From an uncultured Paludibacter sp. (GTDB lineage Bacteria > Bacteroidota > Bacteroidia > Bacteroidales > Paludibacteraceae): a stretch of DNA of 60,030 nucleotides. The stretch lies in assembly GCA_937927845.1 (NCBI GenBank), contig CALFXE010000122.1, positions 1 through 60,030 on the forward strand, written 5' to 3'. Of this stretch, positions 19,601 through 26,378 are shown piece after piece. Numbering within the stretch: position 1 is the stretch's first letter; the number at the start of each line of letters is the position of its first letter. The translations under genes and the position numbers were made by a program. A model generated the notes under the pieces. It worked only from the letters and a program-made list of their open reading frames with translations, did not search any database and was not told the origin of the DNA.

Positions 19601-19829
19601 CAAAACCCATAAAACTGAAACGCAGGGTACTTCCTGCCTTCACATTACTGAGTACATAATCTCCATCGATATCTGTTGTCGTACCCGTTGTGGTTCCAAC
19701 AACAACAATGGTAACTCCGGGCAAGGCGTTCCCATCAGCATCCAGTACCTTTCCTCTTATCGTTACTTGTTGTGCGATTAACGAATGGGAAAAGACACAC
19801 AAAATAAATAACATGATTGTTTTTCTCAT
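16686..19829 (-). CDS. SusC/RagA-type TonB-dependent transporter (second pair)
   Basis: 1047 residues. Signal peptide (about 1-19, ending SLIAQ). CarboxypepD_reg-like domain (about 22-105: VTIRGKVLDADGNALPGVTI). Signature MLDEVTVVAFGTQKKESVV. Plug domain with FFIRGVTTFGYNVDPLILVD and ALYGARGANGVILIKTKEG. Barrel ending in NVGLNISF. The variant FGTQKKESVV in place of GYGTQKK is common in this subclass. It is the second gene of the minus-strand operon, 117 bases after the GH105 gene, and imports the oligosaccharides on which the periplasmic GH105 acts. Confidence 0.95.
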   Translation of the reverse strand: MRKTIMLFILCVFSHSLIAQQVTIRGKVLDADGNALPGVTIVVVGTTTGTTTDIDGDYVLSNVKAGSTLRFSFMGFVSQEFAVDANKPVINVIMLEETSMLDEVTVVAFGTQKKESVVASITTVKPSDLKMPTSNLTTSFAGQIAGMISYQTSGEPGADNADFFIRGVTTFGYNVDPLILVDNIEISKTELARIQPDDIESFSIMKDAAATALYGARGANGVILIKTKEGRVGRAQLNVRIESNISQPTHKIKLADPITYMRMHNEAFITRDPRAPLLYSDDKIENTERGLYPLLYPVTDWRSELMKDYSTSHRVNLNIRGGGNIARYYVAAAYTKDGGILKVDSRNNFNNNIDLDIYTLRSNVNIDLSKTTELKVSLDGTFEDYSGPLNSGSSMYGLIMKSNPVLFPAYYPIDDDHKYVTHTLFGNAEDGQYLNPYAQMVRGYREYNKSIMGAQIELKQDMDFLVDGLTVRALFNTKREALSAISRSYSPYYYKLGEHNYLTGDYQVDIINPDASGENLISIVEIPEVINTTYFESSAMYGKNINELHDINAQLVFTMRNRTVPATDDDVFTVLGSLPYRNVGLAGRASYAYKSKYFVEANFGYNGSERFSKQHRWGFFPSISGGWMMSNEKFFDPLKKVVTQLKLRGSYGLAGNDNISDQRFLYLSDVSLTGGSGYTFGYEIDGYSRPGMVIRRYADPEISWEVSHKTNLAMELTLFDDFNIIWEYFTEKRKSILQERRTIPYSMGLWVNPNANLGEAKGRGTDFSFTHNYVGGNSFWMQSRMNFTYAVSEYTKYEDYDYDTEWWKLRIGNSTTQQYGYIAERLFIDEADVANSPTQFGSTQVMAGDIKYRDLNGDGVINDRDMAPIGYPTTPEIQYGFGASMGYRSFDFSFFFNGVHRRSFWINYNTTSPFFNTTGVDNTPGYPQGNNALMQFIADSYWSEADRNPYATWPRLATALSQVSHNNQRNTWFMRDGAFLRLKSVELGYTLPEDLVSKMKVSNLRVYLSSSNLFSISKFKLWDVEMAGNGLGYPIQRTFNVGLNISF

Positions 19830-19946
19830 CTCTATTGATTTAGTATAATTAAAAAATGATTAAATAGGTGTGTACCTGCACAACCGAGTCAGTCGGCCTT
19901 ATAGAGCCGGAAAAGAATGGCAGGTTATCTTTGAATTGTCTATAGG

Positions 19947-21146
19947 TTATCTTTTCGGTAATTTAATCACTTCGCTTCCCGAAAGCAGAAAAGTGCCGGT
20001 ACCGTACACTTCCCAACTGTCGGGAGAGAAGTTTTTCTGCGGGTCGGCACCTATCGGCTGTACCCACCCTACCCGGCCTTCCTCATTCACACACCGGGTT
20101 AATCCCGTCCAGGCTTTTCGGACTGCCGGAAGGTAAATATCTTTGTCAAGCAACTTGTTGTTAATCCCCCAGGCCAGCGCGTAGCAAAAGAAACCCGATC
20201 CACTGACCTCCCCACCGGGATAAGATTCCGGATCGAGCAGGCTGGCTCTCCATAAACCGTCTTCCTGCTGAAGCCCTATGACCCTTTCGGCCATCTCTTT
20301 ATATAATCCCTCATAAAAAGGACGTTCAGGGTAATCGGCCGGAAGCTCTTTAAGGATACGTACCAGTCCGCCCATCACCCAGCCGTTGCCGCGCGACCAG
20401 AAAATCCGCTTCCCGTTCGTTTCATAACGGTCACTGCTGTCGTTCTTTATCACGTAGTTCAGGTCGCGTGCAAAAAGTTTTTCTTCTTTATTGTACAATA
20501 AGTCGTAGCATTCTTTAAAGTATTTATCGTTTGCGGTAAAATAGGAAGGATCATCCAGGGTAACCCCTAACTTGACCAGTACGGGAGGTCCCATGAAAAG
20601 GGCGTCGCACCACCACCATTTGATGATATCCACCTTTCCACTTGTGGGATAGGGTCTTTCAATAAAGAGGCCGATCGTATCGATCGTCGGACGAATCATC
20701 TCCTGTTTTTTCTCTATCCTGTAAAGGTCGATATAGGTCTGGCAGATAGCCACATCGTCAGCATGGTAAAAACGCCTGTAAGGTTCCCATTGGTTGGTAT
20801 TCCCCATTCTTAATAGAGCGTCATAAATATGATCCGACCTGGTAGTCTCCCACGTAGCGAACAGGCCGGCGTAAAAAGCCCCATTTGTCCAATCTTTCGG
20901 GTTATGCTTCGGGTTCTTCAATTGCCAGTCGGCAGCCTTAATCATGAGCGACCGGATATTCGTTTTGTCAAATTCAGGTTCGTCCGGCTGGTTAGTACAT
21001 GCACTTGCCACAGCCAGTAATAGCATGGAAGCGATCAGTCCAGCCAGCGGTAAGAATAATGACCGGAATCTTGTGTCTGTATCCCGTAAGTCCACCCGTA
21101 CCAACGGACGTCGTGAAGGATAATTAAATTTATCTTTTAGAATCAT
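19947..21146 (-). CDS. GH105/GH88-type unsaturated glycuronyl hydrolase
   Basis: 399 residues. Family features: WTNGAFYAGLFATWETT, the catalytic-acid region RRFYHADDVAICQTYIDLYR, WWWCDALFMGPPVLVKLG and IFWSRGNGWVMGGLVRIL, matching YteR-type unsaturated rhamnogalacturonyl hydrolases. These remove a 4,5-unsaturated uronic acid from lyase-made oligosaccharides by hydration. The N-terminus is unusual: about 33 polar residues precede a hydrophobic segment ending in a lipobox-like SAC, so an internal start is possible, but no better ATG was found. It heads the susC2/susD2 operon. A uronate-plus-fucose substrate, for example a pectin side chain or another fucosylated uronan, is an inference from the two operons together. 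Confidence 0.88.
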   Translation of the reverse strand: MILKDKFNYPSRRPLVRVDLRDTDTRFRSLFLPLAGLIASMLLLAVASACTNQPDEPEFDKTNIRSLMIKAADWQLKNPKHNPKDWTNGAFYAGLFATWETTRSDHIYDALLRMGNTNQWEPYRRFYHADDVAICQTYIDLYRIEKKQEMIRPTIDTIGLFIERPYPTSGKVDIIKWWWCDALFMGPPVLVKLGVTLDDPSYFTANDKYFKECYDLLYNKEEKLFARDLNYVIKNDSSDRYETNGKRIFWSRGNGWVMGGLVRILKELPADYPERPFYEGLYKEMAERVIGLQQEDGLWRASLLDPESYPGGEVSGSGFFCYALAWGINNKLLDKDIYLPAVRKAWTGLTRCVNEEGRVGWVQPIGADPQKNFSPDSWEVYGTGTFLLSGSEVIKLPKR

Positions 21147-21350
21147 GGTGTATAATTAAACTATTGTGTATATAATATTTAACTCATTTTGTATATAGGA
21201 GGAACTCGTGGCGGATTTAAACAACTTCCTGTCTTTGTTGTCGATTCGCCCAATTGCGATGTAAGGGTACTCGGTATTACCCCCGTAATTTTCATTGTAT
21301 GTTTAGCCTGTTGCCGTAATTGATTACTACCCTGAGTGTATTCACGCGAG

Positions 21351-21398
21351 CAAAATTAGATGTTCCGAACTCCGGATCAAAAAAAATAAAGTTGCACT
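21351..21398 (-). promoter_or_regulatory. Promoter of the GH105-susCD operon with third operator core
   Basis: On the minus strand AGTGCAACTTTAT (complement of 21386-21398) is identical over 13 bases to 6394-6406. It is followed after 27 bases by TAATTTTG (complement of 21351-21358). In the other two copies the corresponding gap is 37 bases, so this one is 10 bases, one helical turn, shorter. The flanking TCGAT boxes are not conserved. The rest of 21147-21467 shows no gene; a TACCTTTG box at 21428-21435 probably serves the plus-strand XRE gene. Confidence 0.45.
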
Positions 21399-21467
21399 TT
21401 TTTTTAAATCGGTTGCTTTATTTTTTATACCTTTGGAAAATCGATTCATTTCAAAAAAAATGGCAAA

Positions 21468-21869
21468 ATGATTGCGGAATCAGAGAAAAAATCGAATAAA
21501 AATTGTACCGGACGTAAAATACAAAGGATACGTGTTTTTTTAGGCATAAAGCAAGAAACTTTGGCTGTCGGTCTCGGTATTAGCGCATCAGAGGTATCAA
21601 AGATCGAAAAACAGGATGAAATAGATGAAGAGTTATTACTCCGGATTGCAGAAGTGTTGGGAGTATCTCCTGAAGTGATAAGAGACTTCGATGTTGAAAA
21701 GGCAATTTATAATATTAATAGTTATAAGGATGCAACGATTTATGAAGGGGCAACAACGACGGTTTACGCAGCATTACAACAAATTAATCCCATTGAAAAA
21801 ATAGTTGAACTCTACGAACGCTTGTTACAAAGTGAAAGGGAGAAGATTGAATTGTTGAAAAACAAATGA
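21468..21869 (+). CDS. XRE-family helix-turn-helix regulator, tandem copy 1
   Basis: 133 residues. An N-terminal HTH_3 domain at about 20-75 (KIQRIRVFLGIKQETLAVGL, SEVSKIEKQDEIDEELLLRI) is followed by a short Asn-rich link (YNINSYKDATI) and a C-terminal helical segment ending ELYERLLQSEREKIELLKNK that may dimerise. It shares most of its sequence with the next gene, so the pair arose by tandem duplication. A TACCTTTG -7 box lies 32 bases upstream. It stands at the left edge of the defence island; control of island genes is plausible but not shown. Confidence 0.85.
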   Translation: MIAESEKKSNKNCTGRKIQRIRVFLGIKQETLAVGLGISASEVSKIEKQDEIDEELLLRIAEVLGVSPEVIRDFDVEKAIYNINSYKDATIYEGATTTVYAALQQINPIEKIVELYERLLQSEREKIELLKNK

Positions 21870-21915
21870 TTCTTATTAATTTTGTCTTTGATATTCACAC
21901 TAAAAACACCACAAA

Positions 21916-22317
21916 ATGATTGCAGAACCAACAGGGAAATTGAATGAAAATCATACCGGACCCAATGTGGAAAATATACGGATACTTTTAGGCATAGATC
22001 AGGAGGTTTTAGCTACTAGTCTTGGTATTAGCAAGCAGGAAGTTTCAGTCATTGAAAAACAGGAGGAAGTAGAAGAAGGATTATTACTCCGAATTGCTGA
22101 AGTGTTAGGAGTATCTTCTGAAACGATCAGGGATTTTGATGCTGAAAAGGCAGTTTATAATATCAATAGTTATAAAGATGCAACGATTTCTGAAGGAGCA
22201 ACAGCAACTGTTTATGCAGCATTACAACAGATTAATCCTATTGAAAAAATAGCTGAACTATACGAGCGTCTGTTACAAAGTGAAAGAGAGAAGATTGAAT
22301 TGTTGAAAAACAGGTGA
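21916..22317 (+). CDS. XRE-family helix-turn-helix regulator, tandem copy 2
   Basis: 133 residues, the same length and layout as copy 1, with the C-terminal half almost identical (AVYNINSYKDATISEGATAT, then PIEKIAELYERLLQSEREKI). Differences gather in the recognition helix region (LGISKQEVSVIEKQEEVEEG against LGISASEVSKIEKQDEIDEE), which would alter operator choice while keeping dimerisation. It begins 46 bases after copy 1 and is probably on the same transcript. Confidence 0.85.
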   Translation: MIAEPTGKLNENHTGPNVENIRILLGIDQEVLATSLGISKQEVSVIEKQEEVEEGLLLRIAEVLGVSSETIRDFDAEKAVYNINSYKDATISEGATATVYAALQQINPIEKIAELYERLLQSEREKIELLKNR

Positions 22318-22365
22318 TTTTTACTATCTTTGCTCTCAGTATGTGCGATATAAATATAGTGAGAT

Positions 22366-22773
22366 ATGGAAAAAACAGACTACACAGATTCAATTCATCT
22401 TGGAAGAAAAATTGAACGGGTACGCAGGCTTCGGGGAATAACCCAAACCGAATTAGCAAATATGTTGGGAGTGACAAGGCAGGCTATCTCAAAAATGGAG
22501 CAAGCAGAAAAACTGAACGATGAGCGATTGAAAGAAATCGCCTCAGCATTAGGGGTAACCATAGAAGGATTAAAGAAATACAACGAAGAAACAGTTCTAT
22601 ATTGCACAAATAATTTTAATGAAAATTGTCATGTGAGTGCATCCAACATAGGTCCTATCAATAGTGTTGATAATCTCAACCACTTTTCTATGGAGCAGGC
22701 AATAAAATTATTCGAGGAGTTATTAAAGATTGAAAGAGAAAAAATTGAATCTTTAAAAAAAGAGAAAGAATAG
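22366..22773 (+). CDS. XRE-family helix-turn-helix regulator, third tandem member
   Basis: 135 residues. The HTH_3 domain is closer to consensus than in copies 1 and 2 (LRGITQTELANMLGVTRQAI, SKMEQAEKLNDERLKEIASA). A divergent linker (CTNNFNENCHVSASNIGPIN) is followed by the same type of C-terminal helix (KLFEELLKIEREKIESLKKE). It is a more distant paralogue of the two preceding genes. The lysine-rich end runs into a further open segment in another frame (see 22774), so the original protein may have been longer. Confidence 0.85.
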   Translation: MEKTDYTDSIHLGRKIERVRRLRGITQTELANMLGVTRQAISKMEQAEKLNDERLKEIASALGVTIEGLKKYNEETVLYCTNNFNENCHVSASNIGPINSVDNLNHFSMEQAIKLFEELLKIEREKIESLKKEKE

Positions 22774-22940
22774 AAACTTTTGAAGTTCTCAAGACTGTAT
22801 GTGACAACTATATTCCCCAAAAAGTTGTCAATGAACTTCTCTCTGCCAAAAACGAAGAGATTAAATGGTTAAAGGAGGAAATCAAATACTTGAGGCGTGA
22901 AGTTGAACAATTGCTGGAAATTGTTGATAGAAAGAGTTGA
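22774..22940 (+). pseudogene. Coiled-coil remnant after the XRE trio
   Basis: Directly after the third XRE stop, in the +1 frame, the sequence reads ETFEVLKTVCDNYIPQKVVN, then ELLSAKNEEIKWLKEEIKYL, then RREVEQLLEIVDRKS and a stop at 22938-22940. It has no start codon of its own and looks like the helical C-terminal tail of another XRE-type protein. Either a frameshift has cut off the third regulator's tail or a fourth copy has been mostly deleted. Confidence 0.45.
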
Positions 22941-23108
22941 CTTTTAAGTGCCGGACGTTTTAACTACGGCGAATTTGCCATAATTAAAATGATTATAGTA
23001 AAAATCCATCGAATTCGACGGGCTTAGAAAACAGGCAAACACTATAAATAATGGTTAAGAATAAAAAGATACCCGCTCATGGAATAATATGGCTTTGTAT
23101 AAAGAGCG

Positions 23109-23171
23109 TGAAAGAGATAATTTTTTCGCTTTATTGAACGGTAAATCAATAAAATCTGTATTTTTGGATAC
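23109..23171 (+). repeat. Direct repeat, left copy
   Basis: This 63-bp stretch matches 55660-55721 in the same orientation. It begins TGAAAGAGATA, has a 7-8 base variable part, and continues for about 44 bases with four differences (GCTTTATTGAA, GGTAAAT, AATAAAATC, TTTGGATAC). Each copy holds a TAnnTTTG box (here TATTTTTG). The surrounding 22941-23358 otherwise contains no gene I can support; a perfect TTCGTA/TACGAA inverted repeat lies just before the cassette core site. Confidence 0.6.
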
Positions 23172-23358
23172 TGGAACTTATCATACCCCAATATGCAACA
23201 ACTTGCATAAATGCAAAAGACATAGAGAAAAATAAACACAAAGCACATATCTAATAATAAATTAATTTAGATCAACCGACAAAAGATAATAAAATAAGAT
23301 TTACGCATGTTATAAGTTTCGTATTTACGAATGTTTCATCTCTATTACATAAATAAAC

Positions 23359-23367
23359 GTTAGGTGC
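23359..23367 (+). other. Integron-type core site at the start of cassette 1
   Basis: GTTAGGT at 23359-23365 fits the integron crossover consensus GTTRRRY, and the cassette would begin at the T of 23360 (TTAGGTGC). The complementary sequence GTACCTAA, one mismatch from the exact complement GCACCTAA, occurs at 24599-24606 just after the SIR2-like gene. That is the arrangement expected for the two halves of one cassette's own attC. Confidence 0.55.
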
Positions 23368-23389
23368 AATTGATTCGCAAAAACTTTAA

Positions 23390-24589
23390 ATGAAAAAAGT
23401 AATAATTCTTGGAGCTGGAGCTTCAAAAAGTTATGGTGATTCTAAGACAAAGGTTAGAATGCCTATTGCTAAAGATTTTTTTGAAACCTTTAGACTTTTG
23501 GATATATCTGAAAACCCTTGGGTATTAATTGGAAATATTATAACATACATTTCTGAGAGAAATAACGCAGATATTTTAGACTTTTTGGATTTTTCAGAAG
23601 ATATAGAAATATTACATTCTGAAATACAAGAAGAACTATATATAGCTTTAAGTAGAGGTGATTTTTTTAGTCATGGATATGATGTTCGTTTATTAAAAGC
23701 ATTTAATGAATTAATATTTCTATTTGTCAATGTTATCAATGAGATACAAAACGGAAAAATTTCGAAAGCCCATATTAATTTAGCAAAACAATTAATGCCA
23801 GAAGATTCAATTATTACATTTAATTGGGATACTTTGATGGACAGGGCATTAAAGGCTGAAACTTCTTGGGATGTATCTGATGGATACTATATTTCCCCTA
23901 CTGCAATTTATAGAAATGAGTGGGTAAATAATACGAATGCAAAAGCTAGAAACACAAATATTTTATTAAAATTACATGGTTCTAGCAATTGGCTAACAAG
24001 TCATATTCAACCTAGCAATGACGGTACTATTGAATTGAGTCAAGAAACTAATGTTGAAGATTTTTATGTATATGAATACTCAATAGAACCATATCCAACA
24101 TATGCAGGTCGATATATGGATGGGTATGAAGAATTTTCATATGGATATTATCCACCGAATTTACCATTAAAAGGTAAAAAAGCTTCGGATGGTTATATAT
24201 ATGCAAGAACAAGAATTAATTTTCCTAACATGCCTGTAGGAACTTCTAGTAATGAAGGATTGGTTTCAATGCCTCTAATAATTCCACCAGTTAAGAAAAA
24301 AGAATATGATTTATTTGGTTCTCTATTCAAAAATATTTGGGAAAAAGCCGAAGATGAATTGATGATGGCTGATGAGATTCATATAATTGGGTATTCTTTT
24401 CCAATTACTGATATAAGAACAGATAAATTATTTAAGAAAGCGTTTAATAAAAGAAACAGTATACCCCAAATTATAATTTTAAATCCAAGTCCAGAACCAA
24501 TAGTAGAAAGATTTATATATGATTATGGTATCCCTGTTGATCACATTAAAATATTAAAACAATACTTTGATAATACTTATTCTTTATAA
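23390..24589 (+). CDS. SIR2-like domain protein, cassette-borne candidate phage-defence NADase
   Basis: 399 residues. The Rossmann start KKVIILGAGASKSYGD, the Asn-Asp motif SIITFNWDTLMDRAL and the catalytic-His motif LKLHGSSNWL identify a SIR2-like fold of the SIR2_2 type used in bacterial immunity, where it cleaves NAD+ to stop infected cells. A late motif (DEIHIIGYSFPITDIRTDKL) is typical of this group. No TIR, Argonaute or HerA partner is adjacent, so it would act alone. It starts 30 bases inside an integron-type core site and ends 9 bases before the attC-like structure, which is the normal fit of a cassette gene. Very AT-rich compared with the left third of the window. Confidence 0.85.
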   Translation: MKKVIILGAGASKSYGDSKTKVRMPIAKDFFETFRLLDISENPWVLIGNIITYISERNNADILDFLDFSEDIEILHSEIQEELYIALSRGDFFSHGYDVRLLKAFNELIFLFVNVINEIQNGKISKAHINLAKQLMPEDSIITFNWDTLMDRALKAETSWDVSDGYYISPTAIYRNEWVNNTNAKARNTNILLKLHGSSNWLTSHIQPSNDGTIELSQETNVEDFYVYEYSIEPYPTYAGRYMDGYEEFSYGYYPPNLPLKGKKASDGYIYARTRINFPNMPVGTSSNEGLVSMPLIIPPVKKKEYDLFGSLFKNIWEKAEDELMMADEIHIIGYSFPITDIRTDKLFKKAFNKRNSIPQIIILNPSPEPIVERFIYDYGIPVDHIKILKQYFDNTYSL

Positions 24590-24598
24590 ATTTCAACT

Positions 24599-24681
24599 GT
24601 ACCTAAAACGGGGTTGGCGTCAGGCGAGCTGACGTTCCTGCGGACTTTCCCGCCCGAACGCCAAGCCCCGGAACGTTGTGC
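24599..24681 (+). repeat. attC-like recombination site of cassette 1
   Basis: An 83-bp GC-rich island in AT-rich surroundings. It begins with GTACCTAAAAC (R''-like). GGGGTTGGCGT (24610-24620) pairs with ACGCCAAGCCCC (24658-24669) apart from one extra base, as the L''/L' arms of an attC do. It ends with GTTGTGC (24675-24681) as the R' box, with crossover after the G at 24675. The inner part contains a GTCAG/CTGAC hairpin. It separates the SIR2 cassette from the RusA cassette. Confidence 0.65.
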
Positions 24682-24701
24682 ATAATATGAAAACAGAATA
24701 A

Positions 24702-25106
24702 ATGTTTCCAATAGAATTTATATTTCCCGGGCCTCCTTTGTCCTTGCAGTCGAAAAACAAGGCTAGAAAGAGTAATTATAAAGCAATGGTTGCAAGAGAA
24801 GCGACCAATGCTCTTCCTGTTGGTTTTGTAGCCACGAACGATGAGGTCGAAATCATTATCACTTATTACTACGAAACTCAATCAGGTGATGTAGATAATA
24901 TCATTAAGCTAATTCAAGATTCACTAAACGGAATTATATATGTAGATGACGCTCAGGTGGTCGATACGAGAAGCAGAAGAAAAGATATAAACGGGAGCTA
25001 TAAAATCCGTAATGTTTCCGCGAAAATTCTCGAAGGATTTAGTCAAGGGACTGACTTTATTCACGTAAAAGTTCAAAAATTCGTTAACAATCAAGGGCTA
25101 GACTAA
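24702..25106 (+). CDS. RusA-family Holliday junction resolvase
   Basis: 134 residues, the usual RusA length. The start IEFIFPGPPLSLQSKNK matches the family's 'i.G.P.p..r.r' beginning. The acidic active-site cluster is visible as QSGDVDNIIKLIQDSLNG followed by YVDDAQVVD, matching the three catalytic aspartates of RusA. It would resolve four-way DNA junctions as a dimer. It is the first gene of cassette 2, starting 27 bases inside its core site, and its stop overlaps the ATG of the next gene (ATG at 25106), so the two are made together. Phage genomes are a common source of RusA; an anti-phage use is an inference. Confidence 0.88.
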   Translation: MFPIEFIFPGPPLSLQSKNKARKSNYKAMVAREATNALPVGFVATNDEVEIIITYYYETQSGDVDNIIKLIQDSLNGIIYVDDAQVVDTRSRRKDINGSYKIRNVSAKILEGFSQGTDFIHVKVQKFVNNQGLD

Positions 25107-26053
25107 TGGATTCAAAATATATACAAGGCATAGAAAGAAAAATAAAAGAGATAGCTCGTGATTACAAAAATAAGGGCTACGAGGTAATTATTGAGCCTAG
25201 GTCTTCTTCAACAGTACCTAGTTTTATCAAAAATTTCCGTCCTGACTTAATCGCATTAAGTGAAACGGATAATGTTGTTATTAAAGTAAAATCCTCTGAA
25301 TCCAAAACCGACTTTAAATCTCTTAAAAAATTAGCCAACATTGTAAATTCTAAAAATAATTGGCGATTTGAATTAGTTTTTACAAATCCTAGAAATAAGT
25401 TTTCAATCGACAACCAATTAATATTAATTGACTTAAATAAGATTCAACAAAGAATTCAAGTTTGTAAAGATTTATTAATTGATAATAATATTGAACCTGC
25501 ATTCCTTTTGGCCTGGTCAACTTTAGAAGCAGGAATAAGATTTAAGCTAAACTCATTAGAACTAAAAGATGATTTGTCTAAAAGACCACCTTTACATCTA
25601 ATGAAAAGTCTCTACACCTTTGGTATTATAGGACAATCTCTATTGAGAAAGTTAGAAATGCTGAATCAATTAAGAAATCAACTCATTCACGGTTTTAATA
25701 CCACCTTGAATAGAGAGAACGTTTATGACCTAATTGAAACCATAGAATTACTAACTGGTAGTGGTGATAATTCGGAAATATACGATTGGTTATCAGCACT
25801 GGATTTAGAAGGTTATGAAGAAATATACTGCTTGTATAGGGCAATAACTGAAACTGATGAATACGGTCTATTCAAGGTATATGAGAAAAACGGTAAAACA
25901 TTCGTGAAATCGGATATGATGGATGAAGAGTTGGAGTTAAAAGACCAAGACCAAATAAAAGAAATCCTTGAAATAATTCAAGATGAATATATGGATGGCA
26001 TGGATCCAGAAGGGTTTTATGGGTTCCATAGAGCTATAGAAAAAGATGACTGA
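25106..26053 (+). CDS. REase-like/HEPN-like two-domain protein with altered PD-ExK site
   Basis: 315 residues. The N-terminal 100 residues resemble the AHJR-type restriction-endonuclease fold: RPDLIALSE with Asp47, then a beta-strand NVVIKVKSS. The acidic residue expected in 'IEVK' is Lys60 (K60-V-K62), so the metal site looks damaged. Residues about 120-215 form a helical domain containing RNQLIH (R190-x4-H195), the RNase motif of HEPN proteins. The acidic C-terminal 90 residues are unassigned. It overlaps the rusA stop by one base and shares its cassette. A role as toxin or RNase effector is possible; the family label is moderately sure, the activity is not. Confidence 0.6.
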   Translation: MDSKYIQGIERKIKEIARDYKNKGYEVIIEPRSSSTVPSFIKNFRPDLIALSETDNVVIKVKSSESKTDFKSLKKLANIVNSKNNWRFELVFTNPRNKFSIDNQLILIDLNKIQQRIQVCKDLLIDNNIEPAFLLAWSTLEAGIRFKLNSLELKDDLSKRPPLHLMKSLYTFGIIGQSLLRKLEMLNQLRNQLIHGFNTTLNRENVYDLIETIELLTGSGDNSEIYDWLSALDLEGYEEIYCLYRAITETDEYGLFKVYEKNGKTFVKSDMMDEELELKDQDQIKEILEIIQDEYMDGMDPEGFYGFHRAIEKDD

Positions 26054-26060
26054 ATACTAT

Positions 26061-26067
26061 GCACAAC
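26061..26067 (+). other. Presumed 3' core site of cassette 2, attC stem missing
   Basis: GCACAAC at 26061-26067 is the exact complement of GTTGTGC, the sequence at which cassette 2 begins (24675-24681). It lies 7 bases after the stop of the last cassette gene. The palindromic arms that should follow are not visible, so the attC is probably cut off by what was inserted or deleted at this point. Confidence 0.5.
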
Positions 26068-26250
26068 AAAACCTACATGCATTGTTCTCTACACATTTTT
26101 CAATTTCCATGAGGAGTACGAACTACAAACTACACCAGAGCAAACCCTTGCTCCCATTAATGGGAAATTATTATAATAAAATAGAGTTTTTGCACAGACT
26201 GTCGGGGGGCTTACAAATTAACTAGGATTTAAGAAAAAAATAATCCATTT

Positions 26251-26258
26251 TATATTTG
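26251..26258 (+). promoter_or_regulatory. TAnnTTTG box upstream of the methyltransferase-kinase operon
   Basis: TATATTTG fits the Bacteroidota -7 consensus and lies upstream of the helix-turn-helix remnant and of the first methyltransferase gene. It is the only good candidate in the 480-base gap before that gene. Confidence 0.4.
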
Positions 26259-26378
26259 TGAAACAAAGAACATTTAGATGCGAACCGAAAGTACTTATAT
26301 TAGTGACAAATTATCTGAATAATAGTTGCACAAGTGGTACAGAAACAATAAATTTGTATGTTAGATTAATAAATATGA

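Noticed and set aside
23360..24589. SIR2-like gene as part of Thoeris or of a SIR2-Argonaute/HerA system
   Set aside because: No TIR, short Argonaute or HerA-type gene lies beside it, and its borders fit a self-contained cassette.
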